A stretch of 64,000 nt of DNA, taken from positions 310,344,092-310,408,091 of the forward strand of contig OY282558.1 in NCBI GenBank assembly GCA_958295665.1, read 5' to 3'. Shown one piece after another: positions 31,150 through 43,402 of this stretch. This stretch comes from Tipula vernalis. Taxonomy: Eukaryota; Arthropoda; Insecta; Diptera; Tipulidae. The notes below the pieces were generated by a model. That model was not told the origin of the DNA and ran no database searches. It saw only the letters and a program-made list of their open reading frames with translations. Positions within the stretch are counted from its first letter, which is position 1, and every line of letters begins with the position of its first letter. A program made the translations under genes and the position numbers.

Positions 31150-34100
31150 TGTTTCAATTTTAAGCAAAGAGATTATCCTCCCTTGAATATGCCACCTATT
31201 CTCCCAGCTAAACTTTCAAGGGTTGCTTTTGTCCTTCGTTGAAAATTACAAATGCTTGGAGACAAACAGGTACTATAGTGGGAAACAATGAAATTCTCGA
31301 AACTCTCGTACATGTCTTTTTTCAGTTTGACCCTATTCGATTCGAACTTTATATGAAACGGGCCCCGTATATTCTATATTACTACTCTATTTATCAATTT
31401 TTGTCCAGATGAATAATTACGTGCCCATACTAAATGTTTTTCCAAAAATTCCCTGGTTGATTTGATGTCAGGTCGCTTTGTTTTGGTTACGTCTTAATTT
31501 GACGATTATACTATAAATCAGATAGCAATCGCCCCGTGGACGAGGAAGGCGTTATGTGCTGCGACGACATCAAAAACCTTGCAAGATGTAGTTTAATGTC
31601 TGAGCTATCCGGAAGTTTCTTCAGATAACTTTTGGTGGTTAGGACCATTCTCTCGGTCTGCCCATTTGAAGAAGTATGAAAATGTGTACAACGGATTTGT
31701 TTTATAAGGTTATCTTCACAAAATACTCGGAATGCTCCTGAGCTGAAAGTGGTACCATTGTCAGAAATAATAGTGTCCGGAAGCCCAAGTGTCGCGAAGA
31801 GCACTCGTAATGATTATATTGCACCCAACCAGTATTTTGGTTGAGTCCTAAAAATGCACCTCGGCTTGACTAGGATCTGGTCTCGTTTCTTGGCATGGTG
31901 TAAGAGTTTTGACAACGTGTTCATAGTTAGCATCGATGTTGGACCACCACACGTATCTTCGGCAAGGGCCTTCATGCTTCAATTATTGTTCGATTACCTC
32001 AAAGTAAACAGCCTTTATGCCTTATGCAGATTATTATTTTTATTAATATTACTATTATTGGGGGGGGGGGGGGGGGCCATGCGGGCGATCAGCCACCTCG
32101 CACTGCGACCTAAAAGATCTATTGTGCTGGTCCCTGCTTAATTATCCGTCCAGTCAGTATTCAGGTTCCTAATGAACCTGACAATACTGCCTCCCGGTAC
32201 GTGATACATACTATCTGGGCTTATTGCTCTCCCTCCTAGATGTTTACTACAGCATGTAGTTCCGCTAGAAAGACGGTAGCATTGGAGCTCAAGGACCTCG
32301 AGAGGGTTGTCCCACTCCCGTATATTCCTACTCCTGCCCCGTATTCCATTTGATTTTACTCTTACGAGTTGCTGGGAATTGCAAATCACCTGTAGGTCAC
32401 CCAGCTTTACTACAGGAAGGCTAAATAAAACTGGAGGGTGCCTGGTATCCAGAGTCCGCATATTTTGGGCTGATTAACCTATCAGCCGCATTCATCTTTC
32501 GTCATATGCTGTTAAACCTTAGATTAGGGTTTTTTGTCAAGGTTTTCTCCTTTAGCGCCGTACTTTAGCCTGTGCCAAATGGCCAAAAACATGCCAAGTG
32601 GCCTTAGTTACCAGTGGTTGCCACGAGGAGGCAGTACGTACACTTGCGAATTGTGAACAGGTTACCCCTTACACAATTGTACCCATCATGCAGCTGCCTA
32701 ATGACAAGACCAGAACAGCTCACGTGATGCGCACCCTATTGGAAGGTTACGGAGCTGGTAGATTAATCTACTCAACTTTGATCCCCCCCTCCAATAGACG
32801 CCAAACCACCGTCACATGCAGATAGTTTGTTTGGTCAACCTCTTGACGCTCAGCTAAAACCTTTAGTGAAAACTGGGTTATTCGATGTCATTTTAGCTCT
32901 ATCATCAGCTAATAAAACTGGTCTGGCTATAAGTTTTCTATCATAAGAATTTCTTCATCGATGTGCGTTGTTGATAAGTTGGACAATGGAAGACGACTTA
33001 AAAAATCTGCATTGCTTATGTGGATTGGACAATCCTTATTTGGATCATCTTATGTGGATTGGACAATCCTAATAATGTCTTCCGTAGAAAAATTCATAAA
33101 ATTTTTGTACCCCTGCAATTACAGCTACCGCTTCCTCGTCAATTTGCAATTATTTCATTTTACTTTTCGCCAGTGTTCTTGAATAATATGAAATAGGTTT
33201 TTCACTTCCATCTTTCATTAAATTACATAACACAGCACCAAGACAATATGGCGAGGCGTCGCAAACAAGAAGAAGTGGCAAATCTTGTTTATAGTGAAAT
33301 AATATTCTATCCGATGGCAATAGGTTGTCGAACGATTATGATGTTCCGTCCAAATCCATTTTTGATTTTATTCAATAATCGATGATGAAGAGGTTCTGCA
33401 ATTGTAGCTTTCTGGGACAAAAAATAATAATTAAAATTGAACAATCCTAAATCTGATTGACGGTGCTTTTTATCGATTGGTTGCGATGCATTTTGAATGG
33501 CTTGGAAATTATCCGATGTTTGGGTCTGATCCCCAAAGCATCGATTTTAAATCCAAGAAAATCATTGATGGAACTCCAAATTGGCACTTATCTCGACGTA
33601 GGCAGCAAGTACCATTTCAGTATGTAATTCAAATATGGTAATACTCCTTCGATTAAAGACTGAAATATTCCAGTTGCTGACGAAATACCAAATTCAAGAG
33701 AGGTTACACTAAACGCACCTTTGTATAAGTAACAATTATCTGGAGTAACGATGATTTCTCGTCGACTGACAATTGCTAATATGCCTGTGCATAACTTAGC
33801 AGAGGTTTGGCCTCCGACGATCGAAGCACTATTGGCTTGATAGCCGAAATTTGGAAACAATGCGGCCTTATAAAGCTTTATGTAAGATGGTTTTATAATC
33901 CCCGCAAATCCTTATGCTGCCATCTCTTTACTGAACCGGGACAATTGAAGTGGCCCAGTTAGACTGGTCCACAGGAACCAAAATGCCCTGCTCGATTAAA
34001 CGATTTAATTCAGCTTCCACTAATCCCTTTATTGCCATAATGGTATACTGCGGGGCAGATAACGGATTGGTCGAATTTTTTCATCAACTTGGAGTGAAAC

Positions 34101-34925
34101 GAGCTGGCCTTTGTGTGCAAGCCAGTTCCTTAGAAAATAAATAAGAAAATTTGGATATTACAGTTTGGATAGGCGATGCTCCGTTTTCGTTGAGGTTGAC
34201 GCCTTGTAAACTTATTTCCAATGGCGAAAACCAATTGCACTCCAAAACATTTGTGCGGATTCCAGCTACGATTACGATGAGAAGATACTATACGATTGGT
34301 ATATGATTTCGTTGAAAATCGACCAGCTGTAATTCACACTTGGCAATAACTGGGTTTGGGCTGGCCAAATATTGTTATAAGTCCGAGATGACATAATAAA
34401 TGGTATATAGTTAGATCCTGAGTCGATTTCAAAATCACAAGGCTAATTATTAATTATAACTGTGATTGTCTTTTTCAAATCAACTTGGGGCAATATTTGA
34501 TTTACTATAAATTTCGACTTGAAAAGCTACCTGAAGCTTTTTCGATGACCTAGAAAGTTGCGTTGAAATGCTTCGGCTCCGCATACAAGTCGATCACGAA
34601 GCATCGGTATAGGGGATTCTCCAAATTTGAAATCAATTGAAAGTCGTCTAATTTCAGTTACGTATGATGCAAAATACTTATCCGGTTGTTGATCCTTTTG
34701 AAAAATTTGTAGAAAGCAGAGATTTCCGATGGGAGTGGTAAGAAACGGTCGGTTAATATTTGCGTTGTTTCTTTTAAAGTGATTTCGCTTACTTATTTGG
34801 TGATCCCAATGAGCACAAGTGGTCATATAATTGTGGTCCGCAATAGTGTTAAAAATGTAGCACGTTGACGTTTGCCCCTTGTACATCATTGCCTAACTGG
34901 TAAATGTGATGACCATTTATCCGGC
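31150..34925 (-). mobile_element. second Gypsy-type retrotransposon (minus), decayed and interrupted
   Basis: Read on the minus strand the order is gag, protease, RT, RNase H, integrase. 34889-34527 gives 'DKYFASYVTEIRRLSIDF' and 'MLRDRLVCG' (gag). About 34440-34330 gives 'FEIDSGSNYIPFI' and 'YNNIW' (protease, DSG active site). 33860-33588 gives a degraded RT block ('LEFGISSATGIFQSLIEG'). About 33310-33190 gives 'VCDASPYCLGAVLC' (RNase H). 31804-31511 gives 'GLPDTIISDNGTTFSS' and 'SSNGQTER' (integrase). About 31480-31340 gives the 'VWARNYSSGQK' C-terminal block. A retroposon-like repeat (32040-32809) lies between RNase H and integrase. Many stops; no LTRs were found. Confidence 0.82.
32035..32809 (-). 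repeat. retroposon-like repeat, copy 2
   Basis: Same family and orientation as 27377-28114 and near-identical over most of its length, with an extra stretch of about 30 bp near 32368-32395. Its 3' tail on the minus strand is an ATA/AAT-rich microsatellite joined to a run of 17 C (G 32060-32076 on plus). It ends at the same CGCCAAACCAC boundary as copy 1. It is inserted in, or adjoins, the second Gypsy element. Confidence 0.7.
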
Positions 34926-34931
34926 TTGACC

Positions 34932-35040
34932 GGTGGTTTGGCGTGTATTGGAGGGGGGGACCAAAGTTGAGTAGATTAATCTACCGCAGCTCCGTAACCT
35001 TCCAGTAGGGTGCGCATTACGTGAGCTGTTCTGGTCATGT
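34932..35040 (+). repeat. retroposon-like repeat, copy 3, 5' end only, inverted
   Basis: About 105 bp match the last part of copies 1 and 2 in the opposite orientation: GTGGTTTGGCG, a GGAGGGGGG run, the palindrome GTAGATTAATCTAC, and GAGCTGTTCTGGTCATG. Together with the end of copy 2 it forms an inverted pair around the gag-to-RNase H part of the Gypsy remnant. Confidence 0.75.
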
Positions 35041-37252
35041 ACAAAAAATTTTTTTTGATCAGTATTCGAAATTAGGCAGTTTTAATCTAAGATTGAAATA
35101 TGTGTAAGGATTAGAAATAATAGCAGACAAAAGAGTTTGCAAAATTAAGCCTTAAAAGTTAACGGAGAAAGCGTTAAAATGTGCAAAATCGATTTAGCAA
35201 CTGGCATGAAGAAAAAGACCTCTTACAACTCTTACAACAAAAACATCAACAAGATGCCGACGAAGCTTATACTTGACCGAAAAGCGGGATAAGGAGATTA
35301 CAAACACAACAGTCCCTTCCGACACTTTACCTCAAAACGTCAGTATTCTTTTACAAATGCTATAAGTGGCATGAAACAATCGCTAGACGAGGGGAAAACG
35401 AAATTGCCTCTTGTCTGTACCATCATTTAGTCTTAAAAGCATATTATTATGTAGTGACTCGAGGTCTGGACAAAATCGCAATTCTTTCGTCGCCGCAATG
35501 TTTTTGTTTGCTTTACAAATTAATCCTAACAGCATTACTTGATCATAAAGTTTTAGTATAGTGGGACATACGCATATGGAATGCAATGTTGACCATGCTC
35601 TTATCCGTATGATTGGTACAATTTTGTCAGAACTATTGGGGCTAGAAATAAATTTCATGTAAGAAGACTTTTTAAACGTTTCTCTCCTGTTAAAATCCAT
35701 CAGATTAGTAAATAAATCAATCATTTCTCTATTAGAATTGGAACAAATATTAATATTTCAAGTAGAATAAATCCATCTTTTATTAAAAATCAAAAGAATT
35801 CAGAACATTATAAGCTAATTCTTTTTTAATTAATTTTGGTGAACCATTTTTGCAATCGTCCATTTTATTATCTAAAAAAATGAATTAAAACACCCTCATA
35901 TGTATGTCGTATATATAGTTAAAGTGTATAACATCCCCATTTCCTATAAACAAATAACAGTAAAAAAGGGAAATTAATTAAATCTTTACCCTATGTATGA
36001 AATATAAACAGAGATACACCAAATAAATTTATAATACCATTAGACGAGGGTTGTCTACATATAACTAAAACCACGATATGAGTGTGCTAACGTACGCATG
36101 TGTAGGAAGAGCAATGAATTAAACAAGAGTAATAAAAAGAGGAATTAAATATGGCGTTGTGCGATTTTAACGTGCTTAAAACTATACTTTATTAAAGTTT
36201 AACGAGTGTTATTTTGATGCAATGCTTGAGATGCACTTGACTTGAAATAAAATGTTCCCATTCAACCGGTTTAATTGCCTGCCGTTACACAAGCATAAAC
36301 CATTTCATAACCATAAACCATGTCAAACGAAACCGCCATTACACGACACTTTGAAAAACCCATACCGTACCGTGCAATTGAGTTTCGGGATATCAAGCGA
36401 ATATTTATAATGTTAAAAAAACAAGTAACTTATGCTTTATCAAGTAAGTGCTTGTAAGCAGGTGAATAAAATTTAAGTACAACATATTCTTGCTGCAGTA
36501 ATGGACTATGGATAATTTGAAGTTTAAGTTGCTGCTTTCTCTATAAGTAAACACTTAAAAATTTTCCAGTACCTACCTACCTAAAAAGCTGTGAGTAAAA
36601 AAATGTAAATTCTTATACTTTTTCCTTACTTATTGATGATTTACAAGGTTGGGTACGATTATTATGTTAATAGAAAAGGGTATACAAGCCTAAATTCACA
36701 AGCATAATTAGCGCAGTTTAGAAGTCCTGCTTTTTTTTCTTAGGGGCAGTTTGTATGTTGTTAACTTCACAAAAAAAGCTTACCAGACATTACCGTGTTA
36801 CCGTGTCGTTACCGCAAAGGCTTCAAAGTCTGTTATTTGTTGCGCAGTTATACATTACAGCGATCTTTATGTAATTGAGGAGGATGCAGACAACTGAGGC
36901 AATCTTGTTTAGGTTTTTGATGAAGAAGACAAGAATGGAGATGTACAGCTACAAATTCGAGGCCAACAGAAAGAGCTGACGATGAAATACAAAAAATCTT
37001 TACTGATTTGTCATAAAATAAGCACCAAATTATTTTAAATAGAATTAAATTATCAGAAGTATTACCATAGGTATTACTTAAATTTTTTTCCGGTAAATAC
37101 TTGTAAGACCAAGGTAGTTATTATTCACTTCGAAATAAGAGAAAACTTCAACTTAAAAGTAGTACCTTTTACAGAAAAGGTAACTATTATCATTCACTTA
37201 CTTTTTTTATTCACTTTACCCACTTTACAGTAAACATTTTTAAAATTATGGA
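35041..37252. other. stretch without recognised gene
   Basis: AT-rich. An ORF of 113 codons on the minus strand (35724-35383) has no domain I can name. No RNA gene was found. The stretch ends at the target duplication of the foldback element. Confidence 0.4.
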
Positions 37253-40200
37253 CACTTTAAATGAGTGTAAAGTTTATGCTAAAAAAAATAACAAAAAATT
37301 ACACTGTTAAATTAGCTATTTTCCAATTGGAATTTAAAGTATATGAAAATTTAAGTTTTTTGTAATTTTGGATTTTTCGTACCACCAAACAGATTCTTTT
37401 CATCAGAAAATAGGTTCTTTTCATCCTTTTCAGATAGCTGGACCATCTGTTTATATCGTTAACCAAAAGCATCCAATTGTGTAGAACATATATTTCAGAT
37501 AATTTAAAAGTTGACTGAATTTTGATGGTTTAAATAATTATTTAGCGCCGATCCTGGAAATGTCATGAAGGCCCCGCACATTTCTTAGAATAGCTAAGCC
37601 ATATAGCGGTCAATGTCACCAAGCCGATCCAATTATGATTAACTATAATATATTTCACAGTTTTTGGAATTTTTAATAATTTTCCATTATTTTAAAAGTT
37701 TTATATCGCCGTCCGCAGAGATGTCCACAAGGTCTTGCCCATAGTTTCGGATAACTTGGCCATTTGCCAGTCTACGTGGTCAACCTTATCCAATTGTGAT
37801 GAACTATACTATACTTCAAAGAATTTAGAATTTTTTAAAATTTTATTTGTTTTAAAAATTGTTGTATCTCCGATCACAGAGATGTCCACAAGGTCTGGCC
37901 TATATTTTTGGATATCTTGACCAAATGCCAGTATACGTGGTCAATCTTATCCAATTGTGATGAACTATACTATACTTCACAGAATTTCGAATTTTTAGAA
38001 ATTTTATTGATTTTAAAAATTGTTGTATCTCCGATCGAAGAGATGTCCACAAGGTCTGGCCTATATTATTGCATAACTTGGCCATATGCCAGTCTACGTG
38101 GTCAATCTTATTCAATTATGATGAACTATACTATACTTCCGAGAATTTAGAATTTTTAATAATTTAATAAAATTTTAAAAAATTCTAAACTCTGTGAAGT
38201 ATAGTATAGTTCATCACAATTGGATAAGGTTGGCCACGTAGACTGGAATATGGCCAAGTTATCCAAAAATATAGGCCAGACCTTGTGGACATCTCTGCGA
38301 TCGGGATTCAACAATTTTTAAAACCAATAATATTATTAAAAATTCTAAATTTTGTGAAGTATAGTATAGTTCATCACAATTGGATAAGGTTGACCACGTA
38401 GGCTGGCACATGGTCAAGTTATCCAAAAATATAGGCAAGACCTTGTGGACATCTCTGTGATCGGAGATACTATATTTAAAACAAATAAAATTATTAAAAA
38501 TTCTAAATTCTGTGAAGTATAGTATAGTTCATCACAATTGAATAATGCTGGCCACGTAGACTGGCATTTGGTCAAGATATCCAAAAATATAGGCCAGACC
38601 TTGTGGACATCTCTGTGATCAAAGATACAATTTTTAAAACAAATAAAATTATTAAAAATTCTAAATTCTGTGAAGTATAGTATAGTTCATCACAATTGAA
38701 TAAAATTGACCACGTAGATTGGAATTTGGTCAAGATACTCAAAAATATAGGCCAGACCTTGTGGACATCTCTGTGATCGGAGATACAACAATTTTAAAAA
38801 CAACCAAAATTTAAAAAATTCTAGATTCTGTGAAGTATAGTATAGTTCATCACAATTGGATAAAATTGACCACGTAGACTGGCATATGGCCAAGTTATTC
38901 GAAAATATAGGCAAGACCTTGTGGACATCTCTGTGATCGGAGATACTATATTTAAAACAAATAAAATTATTAAAAATTCGAAATTCTGTGAAGTATAGTA
39001 TAGTTCATCACAATTGGATAAGGTTGACCACGTAGGCTGGCACATGGTCAAGTTATCGAAAAATATAGGCCAGACCTTGTGGACATCTCTGTGATCGGAG
39101 ATACTATATTTAAAACAAATAAAATTATAGAAAATTCTAATTTCTGTGAAGTATAGTGTAGTTCATCACAACTGAATAATATAGGCCACGTAGACTGGCA
39201 TTTGGTCAAGATATCCAAAAATATAGGCCAGACCTTGTGGACATCTCTGTGATCAGAGATACAATTTTTAAAACAAATAAAATTATTAAAAATTCTAAAT
39301 TCTGTGAAGTATAGTATAGTTCATCACAATTGAATAAAATTGACCACGTAGACTGGCATTTGGTCAAGATAATCAAAAATATAGGCCAGACCTTGTGGAC
39401 ATCTCTGTGATCGGAGATACAACAATTTTAAGAACAACTAAAATTTAAAAAAATTCTAGATTCTGTGAAGTATAGTATAGTTAATCACACTTGGATAAAA
39501 TTGACCACGTAGACTAGCATATGGCCAAGTTATTCGAAAATATAGGCAAGACCTTGTGGACATCTCTGTGATAGGAGATACTATATTTAAAACAAATAAA
39601 ATTATTAAAAATTCGAAATTCTGTGAAGTATAGTATAGTTCATCATAACTCAATAAGATTGACCACGTATACCGGCATTTGGTCAAGATATCCAAAAATA
39701 TAGGCCAGACCTTGTGGACATCTCTGTGATCAGAGATACAATTTTTAAAACAAATAAAATTATTAAAAATTCTAAATTCTGTGAAGTATAGTATAGTTCA
39801 TCACAATTGGATAAGATTGACCACGTATACTGACATTTGGTCAAGATATCCAAAAATATAGGCCAGACCTTGTGGACATCTCTGTGATCGGAGATACAAC
39901 AATTTTTAAAACAAATAAAATTTAAAAAAATTCTAAATTCTGTGAAGTATAGTATAGTTCATCACAATTGGATAAAGTTGACCACGTAGACTGGCACATG
40001 GTCAAGTTATCCAAAAATATAGGCCAGACCTTGTGGACATCTCTGTGATCGGATATACTATATTTAAAACAAATAAAATTATTAAAAATTCGAAATTCTG
40101 TGAAGTATAGTATAGTTCATCACAATTGGATAAGATTGACCACGTATACTGGCATTTGGTCAAGATATCCAAAAATATAGGCCAGACCTTGTGGACATCT

Positions 40201-42104
40201 CTGTGATCAGAGATACAATTTTTAAAACAAATAAAATTATTAAAATTTCTAAATTCTGTGAAGTATAGTATAGTTCAGCACAATTGGATAAGATTGACCA
40301 CGTAGACTAGCATATGGTCAAATTATCCAAAAATATAGGCCAGACCTTGTGGACATCTCTGTGATCAGTGATACAATTTTTAAAACAAATAAAGTTATTA
40401 AAAATTCTAAATTCTGTGAAGTATAGTATAGTTCATCACAATTGAATAAGATTGACCACGTATACTGGCATTTGGTCAAGATATTCAAAAATATGGGTCA
40501 GACCTTGTGGACATCTCTGTGATCGGAGATACAACAATTTTTAAAACAAATAAAATTTTAAAAAATTCTAAATTCTGTGAAGTATAGTATAGTTCATCAC
40601 AATTGGATAAAGTTGACCACGTAGACTGGCACATGGTCAAGTTATCCAAAAATATAGGCCAGACCTTGTGGACATCTCTGTGATCGGATATACTATATTT
40701 AAAACAAATAAAATTATTAAAAATTCGAAATTCTGTGAAGTATAGTATAGTTCATCACAATTGAATAAGATTGACCACGTATACTGGCATTTGGTCAAGA
40801 TATCCAAAAATATAGGCCAGACCTTGTGGACATCTCTGTGATCAGAGATACAATTTTTAAAACAAATAAAATTATTAAAAATTCTAAATTCTGTGAAGTA
40901 TAGTATAGTTCATCACAATTGGATAAGGTTGACCACGTAGGCTGGCACATGGTCAAGTTATCCAAAAATATAGGCCAGACCTTGTGGACATCTCTGTGAT
41001 CGGAGATACAACAATTTTTAAAACAAATAAAATTTAAAAAAATTCTAAATTATGTGAAGTATAGTTTAGTTCATCACAATTGGATAAAGTTGACCACGTA
41101 GACTGGCACATGGTCAAGTTATCCAAAAATATAAGCCAGACCTTGTGGACATCTCTGTGATCGGATATACTATATTTAAAACAAATAAAATTATTAAAAA
41201 TTCGAAATTCTGTGAAGTATAGTATAGTTCATCACAATTGAATAAGTTTGACCACGTAGACTGGCATTTGGTCAAGATATCCAAAAATATAGGCCAGACC
41301 TTGTGGACATCTCTGTGATCGGAGATACAACAATTTTTAAAACAAATAAAATTATTAAAAATTCGAAATTCTGTGAAGTATAGTATAGTTCATCACAATT
41401 GGATAAGATTGACCACGTATACTGGCATTTGGTCAAGATATCCAAAAATATAGGCCAGACCTTGTGGACATCTCTGTGATCGGAGATACAACAATTTTTA
41501 AAACAAATAAAATTTAAAAAAATTCTAAATTCTGTGAAGTATAGTATAGTTCATCACAATTGGATAAGGTTGACCACGTAGACTGGCAAATGGCCAAGTT
41601 ATCCGTAACTATGGGCAAGACCTTGTGGACATCTCTGCGGTCGGCGATATAAAACTTTTAAAATAATGGAAAATTATTAAAAATTTCAAAATCTGTGAAA
41701 TATATTATAGTTAATCATAATTGGATCGGCTTGGTGACATTGATCGCTATATGGCTTAGCTATTCTAAGAAATGTGCGGGGCCTTCATGACATTTCCAGG
41801 ATCGGCGCTAAATAATTATTTAAACCATCAAAATTCAGTCAACTTTTAAATTATCTGAAATATAGTAATGTTCAACACAATTGGATGCTTTTGGTTAACG
41901 ATATAAACAGATGGTCCAGCTATCTGAAAAGGATGAAAAGAACCTATTTTCTGATGAAAAGAATCTGTTTGGTGGTACGAAAAATCTAAAATTACAAAAA
42001 ATTTAAATTTTCATATACTTTAAATTCCAATTGGAAAATAGCTAATTTAACAGTGTAATTTTTTGTTATTTTTTTTAGCATAAACTTCACACTCATCACT
42101 TTAA
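37253..42104. mobile_element. satellite-filled foldback element with 8-bp target duplication
   Basis: The 4836-bp element (37261-42096) starts ATGAGTGTAAAGTTTATGC and ends in the near-exact reverse complement. CACTTTAA occurs directly outside both ends (37253-37260 and 42097-42104), an exact 8-bp target-site duplication. The arms are inverted copies, almost identical over the outer 550 bp or so. The interior is a tandem array of about 159-bp units: three in one orientation (about 37690-38160), then 22 in the opposite orientation (about 38180-41660). No protein is encoded; short ORFs are by-products of the repeats. An 8-bp duplication fits hAT or P-type transposases; long satellite-like arms resemble Foldback/Galileo elements. 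The mobilising transposase is unknown. Confidence 0.9.
37690..41660. repeat. tandem satellite of about 159-bp units with orientation switch
   Basis: Each unit contains the core GACCTTGTGGACATCTCTG, an A/T-rich spacer, GTGAAGTATAGTATAGTTCA, and a CCACGTAGACTGG block. Cores were counted near 38280, 38440, 38597, 38756, 38916, 39075 and onward to 41619, 22 in one direction; three in the other lie near 37720, 37880 and 38040. The switch point is at about 38165, in the AT-rich spacer. Units outside the array (37420-37660 and the mirror 41690-41900) are clearly diverged relatives, so the centre has been homogenised and the edges have not. Confidence 0.92.
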
Positions 42105-42574
42105 CCGTGAAACTGGTTAAATAATAAACACTTTATATGTATGTAGACTAAAACCACCTTTATATAGTTTCACAAGAATTTGATGACGAGTTCGATTGGG
42201 ATTGTCAAAAAATCAAATTTTGATGCCCAATCGTAAGCATATGATTTCATTTTAAGTTTATGTTAATCGTCAATAAATCTTTAGTTTGATTATGCACGAA
42301 ATTAAACAGATTTTGTCACAAAAATTATTTTAATAGCACAACTGATTTATTAATAAAAAACGAACTCGTTGAAATTCCGGAGTGATTAAAAACGACGTTT
42401 TTTTTGACGTCTTGAATTTTCACAATTATGATTGACATTTCTTTTTGTTGGTTTTGATAAATCTTGCAAAAAATCTTGATTTGCAAACAAAGGTAGTGAA
42501 ACGAGAAATTGTTTGCTAATTATTGATTCGGGATCGTGAGTAATGTACATACACATATTTGCAATGTCCATATA
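42105..42574. other. stretch without recognised gene
   Basis: AT-rich spacer between the foldback element and the mariner-type element. A 61-codon minus-strand ORF (42571-42386) is not recognisable. Confidence 0.4.
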
Positions 42575-43402
42575 TAGGGTAGGCCATCTACTTTTTATTT
42601 TGAACTAGCGGTTAGTTTGAGTACGGTAAGGGTTATGCCACTTTTGATTTGACAGAAAGTTAGTTTTATCCTTCCGCTGAACGAAAATGGTTGTGTATTC
42701 GGTTGAACAACGCTGGGAAATATTGAAACATTACTTCGAAAATCTTGGCAAAAAAATCATTTTTTTGGATGAGGCACATTTCCATCTTGGCGACTATGTA
42801 AACAAGCAGAATTGTCGCATTTGGGGCACGGAGAACCCGCACGTGATCGTAGAGAAGCCGATGCATCCTCAACGAGTGACTTTTTGGTGCGGATTTTGGT
42901 CCGGTGGCATCATTGGGCCATTTTTCTTTGAAAATGAGCAAGGAGCCGCCGTTACTGTCAATGGTGAGCGCTACTGCGCCATGATAAACGATTTTTTGTT
43001 CCCGGCACTTGAAGAGGAGGACATAGGCAACATTTGGTTTCAACAAGACGGCTCTCCGTGCCACACAGCACACGTTTCAATTGATCTTTTGCGCAGTGTC
43101 TTCGAAGATCGAATTATCAGCCGAAATGCTAATGTGGGGCTGTGATACGATTGACGCTCTCAAGAACAATATTCGCATTGCCATTGAAGACATAATGCCG
43201 CATACCATCGAAAATGTGCTCAAAAATTGGACTGACCGTATGGGGTATGTCAAGGCCAGCCGAGGCAGTTATATGAATGAAATAGTATTCCATAATTAAT
43301 CGGAAGGATTGTTCTTTACAATGAAAAAATAAATTTGAAAAATATTGAGAACTTTTTGTTTTATTGCATTTTAAAAAAAAAAAATTTATTTGGCCCACCC
43401 TG
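42575..43402 (+). mobile_element. Tc1/mariner-type element, internally deleted
   Basis: TA dinucleotides flank ends that read TAGGGTAGGCCA at the left and, on the other strand, CAGGGTGGGCCA at the right, the tips common in mariner-type elements. At 828 bp it is well below the roughly 1.3 kb of a full copy. It encodes the damaged transposase described separately. Confidence 0.8.
42687..43299 (+). pseudogene. mariner-type DDE transposase with two deletions
   Basis: An ORF of 152 codons starts MVVYSVEQRWEILKHYFEN, the helix-turn-helix start of the family. It then jumps straight to 'KKIIFLDEAHFHLGDYVNK', so most of the DNA-binding domain is missing. 'HPQRVTFWCGFWSGG' and 'IWFQQDGSPCHTAH' (second catalytic Asp) are intact. 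After 'IISRNANVGL' the frame ends, and the segment with the third catalytic acid is deleted; a shifted frame (43081-43299) gives 'DALKNNIRIAIEDIMPHT' and the C-terminus. It cannot make active enzyme. Relatives are common in ants and flies. Confidence 0.85.

Noticed and set aside
32060..32076. Run of 17 G
   Set aside because: Part of the retroposon tail; G-quadruplex is possible but not specific evidence of function.
37735..39695. Several ORFs of 60-80 codons with similar proteins ('TWSILSNCDELYYTSQNFEFL')
   Set aside because: They are products of the satellite unit read in one frame, differ by chance stops and have no start context or domain.
38165..41660. Regular repeats with spacers, as in a CRISPR array
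   Set aside because: Units are about 159 bp, directly adjoining, AT-rich and in an insect-type genome inside a transposon; no short repeats with unique spacers and no cas genes.
42666..43073. 135-codon minus-strand ORF
   Set aside because: It is the antisense of the mariner transposase, whose motifs are on plus.
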